DNA from: DATCHW01 sp036508135
GTDB lineage: Bacteria > Bacteroidota > Ignavibacteria > Tepidaquicellales > Tepidaquicellaceae
Assembly: GCA_036508135.1 (NCBI GenBank)
Contig: DATCHW010000305.1
Location: 1-64,000 of the forward strand
DNA length: 64,000 bases
Reading direction: 5' to 3'
The position numbers were made by a program, and so were the translations under genes. The notes beneath the pieces were generated by a model that saw only the letters and a program-made list of their open reading frames with translations, did not search any database and had not been told where the DNA came from. Shown piece after piece: positions 1-9,975 of the stretch (the first letter of the stretch is position 1; each line of letters starts with the position of its first letter).

Positions 1-773
1 ATTAGAATTTATAATTCAGATAAAAATTGATTATATTTTAAAAACACTATTAACATTATTTATCTATATCTTAGTGTATAAGAGAATATTCTTACTATAA
101 CTCGTTTTGTTTATTATATTACTCTTTCATCTTACAATTAATACGGACACCTCGTAAAGTTAAATATAAAGTTCATTCTTTTCTAATCACTTTTTAATGC
201 AACGGGCGGCGTATCCATATTTTCCTCCTTTAATTAAATTTATAAATCAATTTAAATTTTTTTTATACCGAAGCTCTTTTTTTGTAGTGAATTTAATAAG
301 ATATTATAGTAGAAAAAAACTGATACAAGGCGACTTTTTTACGGTTTTACCCCCTTTTTTTAGATTAAATTTTAAGTTAACTTATTATAATTAACTATTT
401 ATAGGATGAATATTTTTTACGGTTTTTGCTATGAAAATAGACGAATTATTTAATTTATTTAGAGATTTTTCGGGAAAAAATTTATCCTTTTCGAATTGTT
501 GAGGGCTCTAGACAAGTAAGGTGATTCGTTAAGAGGGTAAACCGCTGATATCTCGTTTTTTTGCAGAGTCTCCCCGTTCTTGGGGACTCTGCTTTACAAG
601 TTTTATAACGCAGAGTCCTCCACCGAATAAATTCCTGCCACGGCAGGCAGGCGTTAGAGTGACCCTGCTAAAAAACAGATCTGCTGAATAAGCAGTCCTC
701 AAGGTTGTGAGACTCTGCTAAAAAAGCATATACTCGATTTGAGGAAAGTACAGTTTCTTATCCGTAAGTATTT
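1..773. other. AT-rich non-coding region
   Basis: No convincing gene is visible here. A 65-codon open frame at 197-394 is low-complexity (Phe, Tyr, Lys, Asn) and has no recognisable domain. A 23-codon frame starting at 431 (MKIDELFNLF...) is too short to call. The last third (about 540-720) is less AT-rich and carries the hairpin block listed separately. Confidence 0.6.
563..718. repeat. Nested hairpins sharing GCAGAGTC arms
   Basis: GCAGAGTC at 563-570 pairs with GACTCTGC ending at 592, forming a GC-rich hairpin with CCCC/GGGG next to its loop. A second GCAGAGTC at 610-617 pairs with GACTCTGC at 711-718. It encloses a CCTGCC/GGCAGG palindrome (634-647) and a CTGCT/AGCAG hairpin (681-695). 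The block lies 3' of the response regulator on the minus strand. It may be an interspersed repeat, a structured RNA or a terminator-like element. Confidence 0.55.
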
Positions 774-1481
774 TTACTGTGATTTGCCGCTGTCCTGAGG
801 AGGATTTAAGTTGTATGCTTTTACTTGTTCCAAAATGAATTTATTTTGTATCGCAAACTGCAATAATTTATTATACCCTTTCAGATTTAATTTGGCACAC
901 ATATTCGTTCTGTGATTCTGTACTGTTCTGATACTCGTGTAAGTCTCATCCGCAATTTCCCGGCTTGTCTTATTCTCGGCAAGCAATTTCAAAACATGTT
1001 TTTCCATATTGGTAAGAATCTCAAGTTCTGTCTGCTCTTCCGGTTCTCTTGTTTTATTCTTGTTTCTTTCAATCAGATATTTAGATATTACAGGACTGAT
1101 ATAAAAATCCCCCTGGGTTACGGCTTTCAGGCTGTCTATCAGTTCGCTTGCCACACTGTCTTTCAGCAGGTATGCTTTCACTTCGAGATCAAGTGCCTTA
1201 TCAAAATATTCTTCATCTTTATACATCGTGAGTATTACAATATCTGTGGTGGAATTCTCTGAAAGTAATGCTTCGGCAATTTCAAGTCCGTTCATTCCGG
1301 GCATTTCAATATCGAGTATTGCGATATCAGGCTTCTGCTCTTTTATCATCTGCAATGCTGTTGCCCCATCCTGTGCCTCTCCAGAAATTTTAAATCTTGG
1401 TTCATCATTAATAATATCGACCAAACCTCTCCTGAAAATTGGATGGTCATCAGCGATAAATACTTTTACTATTTTTCTCAT
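774..1481 (-). CDS. NarL/FixJ-family response regulator
   Basis: A cytoplasmic DNA-binding response regulator of 235 residues. The N-terminal receiver domain (about 4-122) has the acidic pair D11/D12 and the phospho-acceptor D57 in ILDIEMPGMNG, plus a conserved Lys in AYLLKDS. A LuxR-type helix-turn-helix occupies about residues 155-215 (TSREIADETYTSIRTVQNHR). It lies 10 nt after the histidine kinase gene on the same strand, so the two form a two-component operon with the kinase first. The signal and target genes are not evident. Confidence 0.95.
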   Translation of the reverse strand: MRKIVKVFIADDHPIFRRGLVDIINDEPRFKISGEAQDGATALQMIKEQKPDIAILDIEMPGMNGLEIAEALLSENSTTDIVILTMYKDEEYFDKALDLEVKAYLLKDSVASELIDSLKAVTQGDFYISPVISKYLIERNKNKTREPEEQTELEILTNMEKHVLKLLAENKTSREIADETYTSIRTVQNHRTNMCAKLNLKGYNKLLQFAIQNKFILEQVKAYNLNPPQDSGKSQ

Positions 1482-1491
1482 CTTATATATT

Positions 1492-2340
1492 TTAAAAATG
1501 TAGTGGTATTGAAACTTTTATTTTTGTTCCCCTTCCCGGCTCTGATACTATATTGAATCTGCCCCCTATTGCTTTTGTCCGCTCAGTCATATTAAATAGC
1601 CCGAATCCGTTTGAAGTATGTGAGTTTAGTTTTTTGATATCGAATCCACTGCCATCATCGGTTATTTCGGTTATCAGTCTTTTTCCCAGGGTATAAATTT
1701 TTATTTTCGCTTTTTTTGCCTTGGAGTGTTTTGCAATATTATTCACCGCCTCCTGTATTATTCTGAATAAAACCAAACCTTTATCATTCTTCAGGATATT
1801 ATCAATTTCACAAATATCTGTTTCGGCTTCGATATTGAATTCCCCAAGAATTTTAACGGACATTGATTCAATTGCTTTCTTCAAACCAAGTTTTTTTATC
1901 TGATGAGGAAAAATCCCTGAAGAAATATTACGAATATCTTCAATCGATTGTAAAGCAGAAGCCGATACTTTTTCAAGCTGCTTTTTTACCGGATTATCTT
2001 CTGATAAATTCCGGTTGATTTTCAGAATATCATTATTAATTACAAGCAGATTTTGTCCGATATTATCATGCAGTTCAAAAGAAATTCTTTTCTTTTCGGA
2101 CTCCTGAACATCTATAAGTTTCCTGATGAATTCCTGCTTTTCTTGTGCGGATAATATCTGCTGTTTCATGCGGAAATAGATCCCTATGCTTACTAAAATA
2201 ATAATCAGTAACACCACCCTCCATATAAACCACTCAGTCGTCCAAAGGGTTACACCTTGTTCGGCAAAGTTATAGTAAATATCTGCTCCGATTATCAGAA
2301 GTACAAAAACTATTACCCAGATAATACTTTTATTATACAA
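1492..2340 (-). CDS. Sensor histidine kinase, HisKA_3 (NarX/DegS) type
   Basis: A membrane histidine kinase of 282 residues. Two hydrophobic segments (about 5-20 and 39-56) enclose a short loop, so there is little extracytoplasmic sensing domain. The dimerisation/phospho-acceptor motif ELHDNIGQ places the autophosphorylated His at residue 91. A GHKL ATPase domain follows, with N-box EAVNNIAKHS and glycine motifs DDGSGF and GFGLFNM. The start appears to be TTG. It would phosphorylate the response regulator encoded 10 nt downstream. It is divergent from the E1 gene, separated by about 190 bp that must hold both promoters. Confidence 0.93.
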   Translation of the reverse strand: MYNKSIIWVIVFVLLIIGADIYYNFAEQGVTLWTTEWFIWRVVLLIIILVSIGIYFRMKQQILSAQEKQEFIRKLIDVQESEKKRISFELHDNIGQNLLVINNDILKINRNLSEDNPVKKQLEKVSASALQSIEDIRNISSGIFPHQIKKLGLKKAIESMSVKILGEFNIEAETDICEIDNILKNDKGLVLFRIIQEAVNNIAKHSKAKKAKIKIYTLGKRLITEITDDGSGFDIKKLNSHTSNGFGLFNMTERTKAIGGRFNIVSEPGRGTKIKVSIPLHF

Positions 2341-2528
2341 ACCGGTATATCATTAAATACTTATAGTAGTAATATCATTAACAATTTTCAAGTTCCTCGA
2401 AAATACAAATTTTTGAACGGTTTTTCTTTTTTTGAGTTTTACAATTAAGTTTCATTTCTTATCTTCTTAATTAATTTCAAAAACTTAATTATTTATTATA
2501 GATTCGAAACATTGAAACTGTACAATTT

Positions 2529-4952
2529 ATGAATGAAAACAGCAAATTAAAGAATATGGTAAAAGATGCAGCAGATTATAAAAGTGAAGTGTTAAATGAT
2601 TATCGTATAGTAAATGAAAGCAGGCAGGCGAGCCTGATGGGCAGACGCGAAGTGCTTAATGGAAAGGGTAAATTTGGTATATTTGGAGACGGTAAGGAAG
2701 TGGCACAGATCGCTATGGCAAAGGTTTTTCAAAATGGTGATTTCCGTTCAGGATATTACCGAGACCAGACTTTTGCATTCGCATCCGGGATATCCGACCT
2801 TAAAAAGTTTTTTGCACAATTATATGCCGATACCGATGTCGAAAAAGAACCATGTTCCGGTGGAAGGTCTATGAATTGCCACTACGCCACACGCTCGCTT
2901 GATGAAAACGGTAAATGGAAAAACCTTATGGAGATGAAAAACTCTTCTGCGGATATCTCTCCGACCGCAGGACAAATGCAGCGCCTTCTTGGTCTTGCCT
3001 ATGCTTCAAAATTGTACAGGTCAAATCCTGCTCTTTCTTATCTCGATAATTTTTCTGTGAATGGAAACGAAGTCGCTTTCGGAACAATCGGCAATGCAAG
3101 TTCTGCAGAAGGAATTTTCTTCGAGGCAATAAATGCAGCGGGTGTGCTTATGGTACCTATGGCTGTTTCTATCTGGGATGACGGCTTCGGTATTTCTGTT
3201 CCAAATGTGTTTCAAATTACAAAGTCGAGTATTTCAGATGCGTTGAGCGGCTTTGAATATAAAGAGGAAACGGGTCAGGGTTTTCTTATTTACCGTGTTA
3301 ATGGCTGGAATTATGAAGAGTTAGTTAAAACCTATCACGATGGAATTGCAATTGTCCGTGAAAAACATATTCCGGCAATTTTCCATATTACTGAAATGAC
3401 ACAGCCGCAGGGACATTCCACGAGCGGCTCACACGAACGCTATAAGACAAAAGAGCGCCTTCTGTGGGAAAAAGATTTTGACTGCATCAGGCAAATGAGA
3501 TTATGGATTCTGAAAAAAGGAATTGCAGTTGAAAAAGAACTCAATGAAATAGAAGTGAAAGCAAAAGAAACCGTTAGAAAAATTAAGCTGGAATCATGGG
3601 ATGAATTCGTCACTCCAATCAGAAAAGAAAGAAACGATGTGGTGGAAATGATAAGAGAAATTGCGGGCACGAGTTCAGAAAAAGAAAAACTTACACAAAT
3701 CGCAGAATCACTTTATAAAACTCTCGATCAGGAAAGGAAAGTAATCGGGCAGGCAATTAACGATGCTTTAATACATTCCCGAAATGAAAAGAACGATGCA
3801 AGAAAAAAACTCGAAGTATATTATGACAGATTTATTGAAGAAAATTATATAAGATATAGCAGTTACTTCCATAGCGAATCGGACGAAAATGCATTATTGG
3901 TGAAAGAAATAAAACCTGTCTATAGCGAGAGTTCTCCACTTGTTGACGGCAGGGAAATTCTTCTTGCATTTTTTGATAAAGCGTTCGAACGCGAACCAAG
4001 ACTCTTTGCAATCGGTGAGGATATAGGACAGCTTGGTGACGTAAATCAGGGTCTTGCAGGTTTGCAGGCAAAATATGGTGACTTAAGAGTCACGGATACA
4101 GGTATTCGCGAAACAACCATTATGGGACAAGGAATAGGCGCAGCACTGAGAGGATTAAAACCGATTGTTGAAATTCAATATCTTGATTATGTCTTTTATG
4201 CTCTGCAGGTTTTAAGCGATGACCTCGCTTGTTTGCATTACCGCACTAAAGGCGGCCAGAAAGCTCCCGTTATAATCAGGACAAGAGGGCACAGACTCGA
4301 AGGCATCTGGCACTCCGGTTCTCCGCTTGGCACTCTTATTAATGCATTCCGCGGAATCTATATTTGTGTACCAAGGAATATGACGCAGGCAGCAGGCTTC
4401 TATAATACGCTCCTTAAATCAGATGAACCGGGATTAATAATAGAAAGATTAAACGCATACAGATTAAAAGAAAAAATGCCTGATAATATCGGAGATATCA
4501 CTATTCCCCTTGGAGTCCCCGAGATATTAAACGAAGGTGATGATGTAACAGTTGTAACTTACGGCGCCTGCGTGGATATTACAAAAGCTGCAATCACAAA
4601 ACTTGAAGAGGTCGGCATTTCGGTTGAGCTGATTGATGTTCAAACACTTCTTCCTTTTGATTCAGACTATATCATTGTGGAGTCATTAAAGAAAACTAAC
4701 CGCGTATTATTCCTTGATGAAGATGTACCCGGAGGCGCTTCTGCTTATATGATGCAGCAGGTACTTGAGGAGCAGGATGGCTACAAATATCTTGATTCAA
4801 AGCCGGTAACTCTTGCTGCCAAACCTCACCGTCCGCCTTACGGCACAGACGGAGATTATTTTTCAAAACCAAATACGGAGGATGTTTTCAGAACCATATA
4901 TGAAATGATGCACGAATCCGACCCAGAAAAATATCCCGAAATATATAAGTAA
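2529..4952 (+). CDS. Fused alpha/beta E1 component of a 2-oxoacid dehydrogenase
   Basis: A thiamine-diphosphate-dependent decarboxylase of 807 residues joining E1 alpha (about 1-400) and E1 beta (about 465-800). The alpha half has the cofactor region GTIGNASSAEG...WDDGFGISVP. The beta half has GEDIGQLGDVNQG, the RTRGHRLEG stretch and the C-terminal transketolase domain (VTVVTYGACVDI). Single-chain alpha-beta enzymes of this kind occur in Bacteroidota and relatives and are usually annotated as branched-chain 2-oxoacid or pyruvate dehydrogenase E1. The substrate cannot be decided here and no E2 or E3 gene is adjacent. Confidence 0.92.
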   Translation: MNENSKLKNMVKDAADYKSEVLNDYRIVNESRQASLMGRREVLNGKGKFGIFGDGKEVAQIAMAKVFQNGDFRSGYYRDQTFAFASGISDLKKFFAQLYADTDVEKEPCSGGRSMNCHYATRSLDENGKWKNLMEMKNSSADISPTAGQMQRLLGLAYASKLYRSNPALSYLDNFSVNGNEVAFGTIGNASSAEGIFFEAINAAGVLMVPMAVSIWDDGFGISVPNVFQITKSSISDALSGFEYKEETGQGFLIYRVNGWNYEELVKTYHDGIAIVREKHIPAIFHITEMTQPQGHSTSGSHERYKTKERLLWEKDFDCIRQMRLWILKKGIAVEKELNEIEVKAKETVRKIKLESWDEFVTPIRKERNDVVEMIREIAGTSSEKEKLTQIAESLYKTLDQERKVIGQAINDALIHSRNEKNDARKKLEVYYDRFIEENYIRYSSYFHSESDENALLVKEIKPVYSESSPLVDGREILLAFFDKAFEREPRLFAIGEDIGQLGDVNQGLAGLQAKYGDLRVTDTGIRETTIMGQGIGAALRGLKPIVEIQYLDYVFYALQVLSDDLACLHYRTKGGQKAPVIIRTRGHRLEGIWHSGSPLGTLINAFRGIYICVPRNMTQAAGFYNTLLKSDEPGLIIERLNAYRLKEKMPDNIGDITIPLGVPEILNEGDDVTVVTYGACVDITKAAITKLEEVGISVELIDVQTLLPFDSDYIIVESLKKTNRVLFLDEDVPGGASAYMMQQVLEEQDGYKYLDSKPVTLAAKPHRPPYGTDGDYFSKPNTEDVFRTIYEMMHESDPEKYPEIYK

Positions 4953-4982
4953 TATTAAATTCAATTACTTTTTATTTCTAAT

Positions 4983-5013
4983 CCCCCTTAATAAAGGGGG
5001 AATGGGGGTTGTT
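4983..5013 (+). repeat. CCCCCTT/AAGGGGG palindrome with GGGGGTTGTT tail, copy 1
   Basis: TCCCCCTTAATAAAGGGGGA followed by ATGGGGGTTGTT, starting about 30 nt after the E1 stop. The same architecture recurs at 15828, 49633 and about 52788, each just 3' of a plus-strand gene. It may stabilise 3' ends or help terminate transcription. Confidence 0.7.
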
Positions 5014-5114
5014 AAAAAATCTATTCTTCTTTTTATTTTTTTATCAGAGTAATCGAAATGATATTTGATATCTTTAATACACTCCTTATCAGTATAATCA
5101 TTTAAATCAGCCTG

Positions 5115-5140
5115 CCCCCCGTATTTTTGGAGGGTTTTTT
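5115..5140 (+). terminator. Possible terminator after the E1 gene
   Basis: CCCCCC, a short AT loop, then GGAGGG followed by six T. The stem has one mismatch. It lies between the convergent E1 gene and the BamA-like gene. The call is weak. Confidence 0.3.
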
Positions 5141-5146
5141 CAGTGA

Positions 5147-6913
5147 TCAGAATTCATTCACAATCCCAAAAAATATTTTCCCGTCCAGAAGTCCATCTCC
5201 TTTACCAAGTGCATAATTTACTCCGAGTACACCCAATCCTGTTTCTATTCTCAGTCCTATTCCATACCCGTAAAGAAAACCTTCCTGTGACGGTAATTTA
5301 TTCAAAACATCTTCAGGTTTGCTGTAATATCCGAAATCATAAAAAGCAGAAAAGAAACCTTTTCTCGATAAAGCAAATCTCAATTCAATATTACTGCTTA
5401 GCAGTCTTGCCGAAAGGAACTGCTCTTCCCTGTATCCGCGAATATACTTATCGCCTCCTATCCTGAAGAAATCGGCATCTTCAAGTTTGTCCGATTTCAC
5501 TTCCCCTGCAAAAAGTTTTACAAGAAGGGATTGCCTTTTGAAAAAAGAAAAAAATACTTCAAGGTCTGAATAATATCTTTGAATGGAATAGTTCTGCAGG
5601 AATGTTGAATTCCCTGTTTCGATTGCATTAAAAATTTTCTTATCGCCGTAACTGTATGTTGCCCTGTATAGGATTCCTTTGTTTGGAATATAAATGTTAT
5701 CCCTGCTGTCATATTTCAGCTCGATACCCGAATATAAAACTCTTGAATCCGCTATCTGAAATACCCTTGTAGAGTCGCTGGAAGGGATTATCCTGTCGTA
5801 ACCTCCGAAAAGTGAAACCGTGAACCTGTCGGTGAACAACAGATCCCCTTTTATATCAAGTTTTCTGCGGGTGTAAGTTGAGTCCTGTATTCTCTGCATA
5901 AATCCGAGGTTTATAGAGAGCGGCTGGTTGAAAATATACGGCTCCGCATATTTAAATTCCAGTTCCTGTGTCGAGCGCACTTGCTGCGACCATCTCCCCT
6001 CAATCCTTCTTCCGGTTCCGAATAGGTTCCTGAAGGATACATTCACAAGCCCGGTAAAGTATCCTTTATCCTTATCATTTGCAGGGGGCACGTATCCGAG
6101 TACTCCGTCAAAAGTGTTGTTGTTCCCCTCTTTCACGTCTATCAGTAATACAGCCGAATTACTGTTCTTTGTCCTGTAAATTTTTGGCTCGCTTACTTTT
6201 TCAAATATATTCAGTTTTTCGAGGCGTGTTTTTATGTTATCGAGATTATCTTTTGTAATACTTTTGTCTTTCCCGAGTTTCACTTCGCGGAGTATCACAT
6301 TATCATTTGTGATTTCGTTTCCGCTGATTTTTACTTTGTCAATCCTGATTTTCGATTCCTCTTCTATTGATATGGATATGCTAAGCTTTGGCACATTTGA
6401 TTCGTTATAAACAGATATTTCATCGACTTTAATTTTTACGAAAGGTAATCCGATACTTTCGTATTTTGTCAGTAGTTCCTTAATGTCATTATTCAGGGTA
6501 TTTCCGGTTAGTAAGTCGCCCGTCTTTGTTTCAAAAATATTAAGTATTTCAGATGTTTTCAAAGCACTGTTACCGGAAAAATTCAATTTCCCGATAATAA
6601 TTTTTTTCCCTTCCTCTATTGAAATAGAAATATCCACGGTGGAGGAGTCTGATGTAAAAGTTAAACCGGTTTTTTTAATTTTAGCAAAAAGATAACCGTA
6701 TTCTTTGTATTTATTTATGATGGATTTTAAGTCGAGTTGAAACTGATTCTGATTAAAGACTTTATCCCTTCTCGAAACCATCGAAGTTAAAAGGTCGCTC
6801 GTTGAAAGATAATCATTTCCCTCGAACGAAACGGAGTTTATAATGGCTTGCGAATACAAGGATAGCGGAATAAAAAAAATAACGAATAATATTTTATATA
6901 TTTTTTTAAACAA
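5147..6913 (-). CDS. BamA/TamA-like POTRA outer-membrane beta-barrel protein
   Basis: An Omp85-superfamily protein, normally involved in inserting or exporting outer-membrane proteins. From a TTG start at 6913 (AGGAA 7 nt upstream) it has 588 residues and begins with the signal peptide LFKKIYKILFVIFFIPLSLYSQ. An open frame extends 22 codons further, to 6979, but that extension lies before the signal peptide. POTRA-like repeats follow (ISVEEGKKI-type strands ending IIIGKLNFSGNSAL and IRIDKVKISGNEI), then a C-terminal barrel with FRIGGDKYIRGYREEQF and a terminal Phe (GIVNEF). Its shorter POTRA region suggests an accessory paralogue rather than the essential BamA. Confidence 0.85.
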   Translation of the reverse strand: MFKKIYKILFVIFFIPLSLYSQAIINSVSFEGNDYLSTSDLLTSMVSRRDKVFNQNQFQLDLKSIINKYKEYGYLFAKIKKTGLTFTSDSSTVDISISIEEGKKIIIGKLNFSGNSALKTSEILNIFETKTGDLLTGNTLNNDIKELLTKYESIGLPFVKIKVDEISVYNESNVPKLSISISIEEESKIRIDKVKISGNEITNDNVILREVKLGKDKSITKDNLDNIKTRLEKLNIFEKVSEPKIYRTKNSNSAVLLIDVKEGNNNTFDGVLGYVPPANDKDKGYFTGLVNVSFRNLFGTGRRIEGRWSQQVRSTQELEFKYAEPYIFNQPLSINLGFMQRIQDSTYTRRKLDIKGDLLFTDRFTVSLFGGYDRIIPSSDSTRVFQIADSRVLYSGIELKYDSRDNIYIPNKGILYRATYSYGDKKIFNAIETGNSTFLQNYSIQRYYSDLEVFFSFFKRQSLLVKLFAGEVKSDKLEDADFFRIGGDKYIRGYREEQFLSARLLSSNIELRFALSRKGFFSAFYDFGYYSKPEDVLNKLPSQEGFLYGYGIGLRIETGLGVLGVNYALGKGDGLLDGKIFFGIVNEF

Positions 6914-7023
6914 AATAATTTCCTGCAACAGTTGGTCTTTATTGCAAAACCATCCGTCGAATAATATACGAAAATGCAAAACTTTTCTTTAAAAATATAT
7001 AGAAAGGAATATACGGTATAAAC

Positions 7024-7050
7024 AGACAAGGGGTCTATGACCCCTTGTCT
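7024..7050. repeat. Perfect 12-bp-arm palindrome (ACAAGGGGTC family)
   Basis: AGACAAGGGGTC, TAT, GACCCCTTGTCT. The arms are exactly complementary. It lies between the BamA-like gene and the S8 protease gene. A related copy is at 12007-12031, and a half-like remnant (AGACAAGGGGG) flanks the insertion sequence at about 53754. Confidence 0.8.
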
Positions 7051-7155
7051 AAAATAATTTTTTTATATTATTTGTTCAGTCTTCTAATCCTGTTAATCCA
7101 GTCCTATAATCTTTTTCATCTGTGTCATCAGTTTAATCAGTTCTTTCAGTGATAC

Positions 7156-9975
7156 TTATTTTATCAGCATCATTCTCTTCACATCACTGAACGTTCCTGC
7201 TTCAAGTTTATAGAAGTAAATTCCGCTTGAGAGATTCGTACCGTCAAAATCAACGATATATTCTCCCGGCTGTTTAACTTCATTTACAAGCGACATCACT
7301 TCTCTTCCGAGTACATCAAATATTTTAATAGTCACCAAATCTTTATTTGTAATTGAATAATTTATTTTAGTGATAGGATTGAATGGATTTGGATAATTAA
7401 AATTAAGTTTAGTTTTTAATGTGTTATTTTGTGTTAGAGGATTCGTTGGTTGTAATTTAATTTTACTTCCCGGAGCATAAACCCTGCCATTACATTCCAA
7501 AACATAATCACGTACCGAATAATTACTGGGGACTAAAACGTATTGGAATTTTAATGTAATATATGAATTTGGATTTATATAACTATAGCTGTTATCTACC
7601 GATAATAATTGATTAGTAACCATTCCGTATGAAGAATGAATTGCTTCAAGCAGAGGTAATTCTGTAACAGTGAAGTTTCCCCCTGAAGATAAGCTTGTTA
7701 ATGCAACATATCTAATATAGAAATTCTTATACCAGTAAAGATTAATCTCCGAAATAGAGTTATTTTTATAATTCCCTTTAACCGGCATAACAACGATAGA
7801 TTTATTTTCTCTTCGGGCAAAATTTGTTTGGAAATCTCCATACAGAGTATTCGCGATTAAAAATCCGGCATTATCTGTTTTTGTATTTCCAATTGGAGTA
7901 ATACCATTCCAGTCATTTTGCATTTCTGCAATAATACCTAAATTTCTTCGCCCGTTTTCCTTATATAAGGCATTAATTCTGTAAAGAGTATCTCCAAAAA
8001 CATGATTTCTGGATTGATAATGAAATTGAATATCATCTGTAATATTCAGGGGATTTTGCAATGAATCATATAAGGTCGCTTCATTCGTAGATTGAACTAA
8101 TGAACTATCAAATAATATTATGTTATTATCTTCTGTTACACCGATTTTTGTTCCGACAGGATGGTCAACTGCATATAATTTTACCATATTAAATAACGAA
8201 GAATCTGTTCCTGCTTCCATCAAATTAAGATTTATTTTATTATCAAATAGTCCCGGTTTTACATTCAAAACATATTTATCATAAATATCTTTACCCGCAT
8301 TTTCAGGAAATTGAGAACGGTGAAGAACATTGTTATCAGCTTTATAACTTGTGTCCTGTTCTTGAACAAAAACCCATGGACAACCTGGATTTGCCATAAA
8401 AATAATTCCTTTTCCCATTGTATTTTCTCCACAATTATTTATTGCATGACAATATATCGTAAAAGAAGGGATCATATTAGAATTATTATTATTATTTTTG
8501 TTTTGTGTACAAGTGATAGTACAAACCCTGTTATTTTGACCGCTAGTTGTTAAGTTAAAATTATATCCCGATGGTGCATTTTCAATATACCAGTTACAAG
8601 AAAGGTTACAACAATCACCTTGAGAGAAATAAGCAGTGAATGTCATACTACTATTGGGATATAATATCTGTGGATTTGATGTAATATTTGAAATTTGAGG
8701 AACATAACAAGGTTCACTTAGAATGGCAATATGAAAAGTGGCATTATATTGATTAGTTGGAAACCAACCTATCGGATTGTTGTTTAGGTCCATGACTTCA
8801 TATACAAAAGTTCTCACTGTAGCAGAGTTATTAGTTACATTCATAACTTCGCAAAAGTTAACACCAAAGTTAGGATTCGCTCCGCTTAATCCATTTGAAC
8901 CAATACCTCTTCCCCATGCAAAAGGAGTAATAGGTTTATAAGCAAAATTTATTGTCTTTCTTACATCATACCTACGAGCCCTGTATAGACCATTATCCAA
9001 GCCAGGTACACCAATAAACTCTTGTAATTCCCAACCTGAGTTCCCGAAAGGTGAACTACCTGATTGAATTATACCTGTTAAATTATAAGTCGAACTTAAT
9101 AAATCAAGTGCCCTTTTCATATTTATTCTACCAGTTCCATATTTTGAAGACCAGTATTGATTATTCGAAATCATTTCACAGGTTCTATCCGCAGATATTT
9201 TTATAATATTTTCAATATCAGCATTATATAAACTGTAATCAAAAGACAACAGTAAACTAGCTTCCCCCGATACCATAGCAGATGACATAGATGTTCCACT
9301 CTTAATATCATATCCTTCATAGAAAGTACTTTTTATTTGATTGCCAGGAGCACATACATCAATATGATTTCCAAAAGTAGAAGTACCTGAAATATAACCA
9401 TTTTGCATGATATTCCCGACAGCAATCATACCAGTATAACCTGCTGGATAATTAATAACATAATTATTATTATCATTACCCATACATGCTACACATACCT
9501 TGTTTAACATGTAAGCATTCGCGAATACAGCACCTAAACCATACATTACTTCACTATTTTTCCAACTGTTATTAATTATATCGGCACCTTCATAAATTGC
9601 ATCTTGTAATTTCTGCATAGCCTGTTGTTCACTAAAACCACCACCCTCTTCACGATCCATAATCCTCTTTGAAATAACAGGTGAAATCCAGTTCACACCT
9701 GAAATACCTAAATTATTATTAGATTTTGCTCCTATAATTCCTGCTACGTGTGTTCCATGGTTTTCTGATCCGTCTATCGGAAGATCTCCCGTTACTCTCC
9801 CTATTAGATCCGGATGGTAAATATTCACTCCCGCATCTAATAATGCAATTATTACACCAAAATTTCCAGTAGTAATATCCCAGGCTTCGGGTGCTTTTAT
9901 ATCCTCCCTGAGAATTCCGCAACCAGGTACCGTATTATAAAGTCCCCATTGCTGACTAAAGTATGGGTCATTTGG
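7156..9975 (-). CDS. S8 subtilisin-like secreted protease, catalytic and C-terminal part (frameshifted gene)
   Basis: Main body of a secreted subtilisin-family serine protease. The frame opens with PNDPYFSQQWGLYN, a hallmark of T9SS-exported S8 proteases, and contains the complete triad: Asp in ALLDAG (codon 9835-9837), His in NHGTHVAG (about 9757-9759) and Ser in GTSMSSAM (9289-9291). A long beta-rich region follows, then an approximately 85-residue T9SS sorting domain (NYPNPFNP ... RMMLIK). No in-frame start precedes the Asp region. The signal peptide and propeptide lie in the overlapping open frame 9897-10442, one base out of phase. A start at the GTG at 9828 would lose the catalytic Asp and is rejected. 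Either a one-base deletion, a sequencing error or -1 frameshifting joins the halves. Confidence 0.88.
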   Translation of the reverse strand, partial: PNDPYFSQQWGLYNTVPGCGILREDIKAPEAWDITTGNFGVIIALLDAGVNIYHPDLIGRVTGDLPIDGSENHGTHVAGIIGAKSNNNLGISGVNWISPVISKRIMDREEGGGFSEQQAMQKLQDAIYEGADIINNSWKNSEVMYGLGAVFANAYMLNKVCVACMGNDNNNYVINYPAGYTGMIAVGNIMQNGYISGTSTFGNHIDVCAPGNQIKSTFYEGYDIKSGTSMSSAMVSGEASLLLSFDYSLYNADIENIIKISADRTCEMISNNQYWSSKYGTGRINMKRALDLLSSTYNLTGIIQSGSSPFGNSGWELQEFIGVPGLDNGLYRARRYDVRKTINFAYKPITPFAWGRGIGSNGLSGANPNFGVNFCEVMNVTNNSATVRTFVYEVMDLNNNPIGWFPTNQYNATFHIAILSEPCYVPQISNITSNPQILYPNSSMTFTAYFSQGDCCNLSCNWYIENAPSGYNFNLTTSGQNNRVCTITCTQNKNNNNNSNMIPSFTIYCHAINNCGENTMGKGIIFMANPGCPWVFVQEQDTSYKADNNVLHRSQFPENAGKDIYDKYVLNVKPGLFDNKINLNLMEAGTDSSLFNMVKLYAVDHPVGTKIGVTEDNNIILFDSSLVQSTNEATLYDSLQNPLNITDDIQFHYQSRNHVFGDTLYRINALYKENGRRNLGIIAEMQNDWNGITPIGNTKTDNAGFLIANTLYGDFQTNFARRENKSIVVMPVKGNYKNNSISEINLYWYKNFYIRYVALTSLSSGGNFTVTELPLLEAIHSSYGMVTNQLLSVDNSYSYINPNSYITLKFQYVLVPSNYSVRDYVLECNGRVYAPGSKIKLQPTNPLTQNNTLKTKLNFNYPNPFNPITKINYSITNKDLVTIKIFDVLGREVMSLVNEVKQPGEYIVDFDGTNLSSGIYFYKLEAGTFSDVKRMMLIK

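Noticed and set aside
197..394. 65-codon reading frame in the first kilobase
   Set aside because: It is low-complexity AT-rich translation with no domain, no ribosome-binding site and no neighbours supporting it.
9757..9828. GTG at 9828 as start of the S8 protease
   Set aside because: It would remove the catalytic Asp at 9835-9837 and the PNDPYF lead, which are clearly coded in the same frame just upstream.
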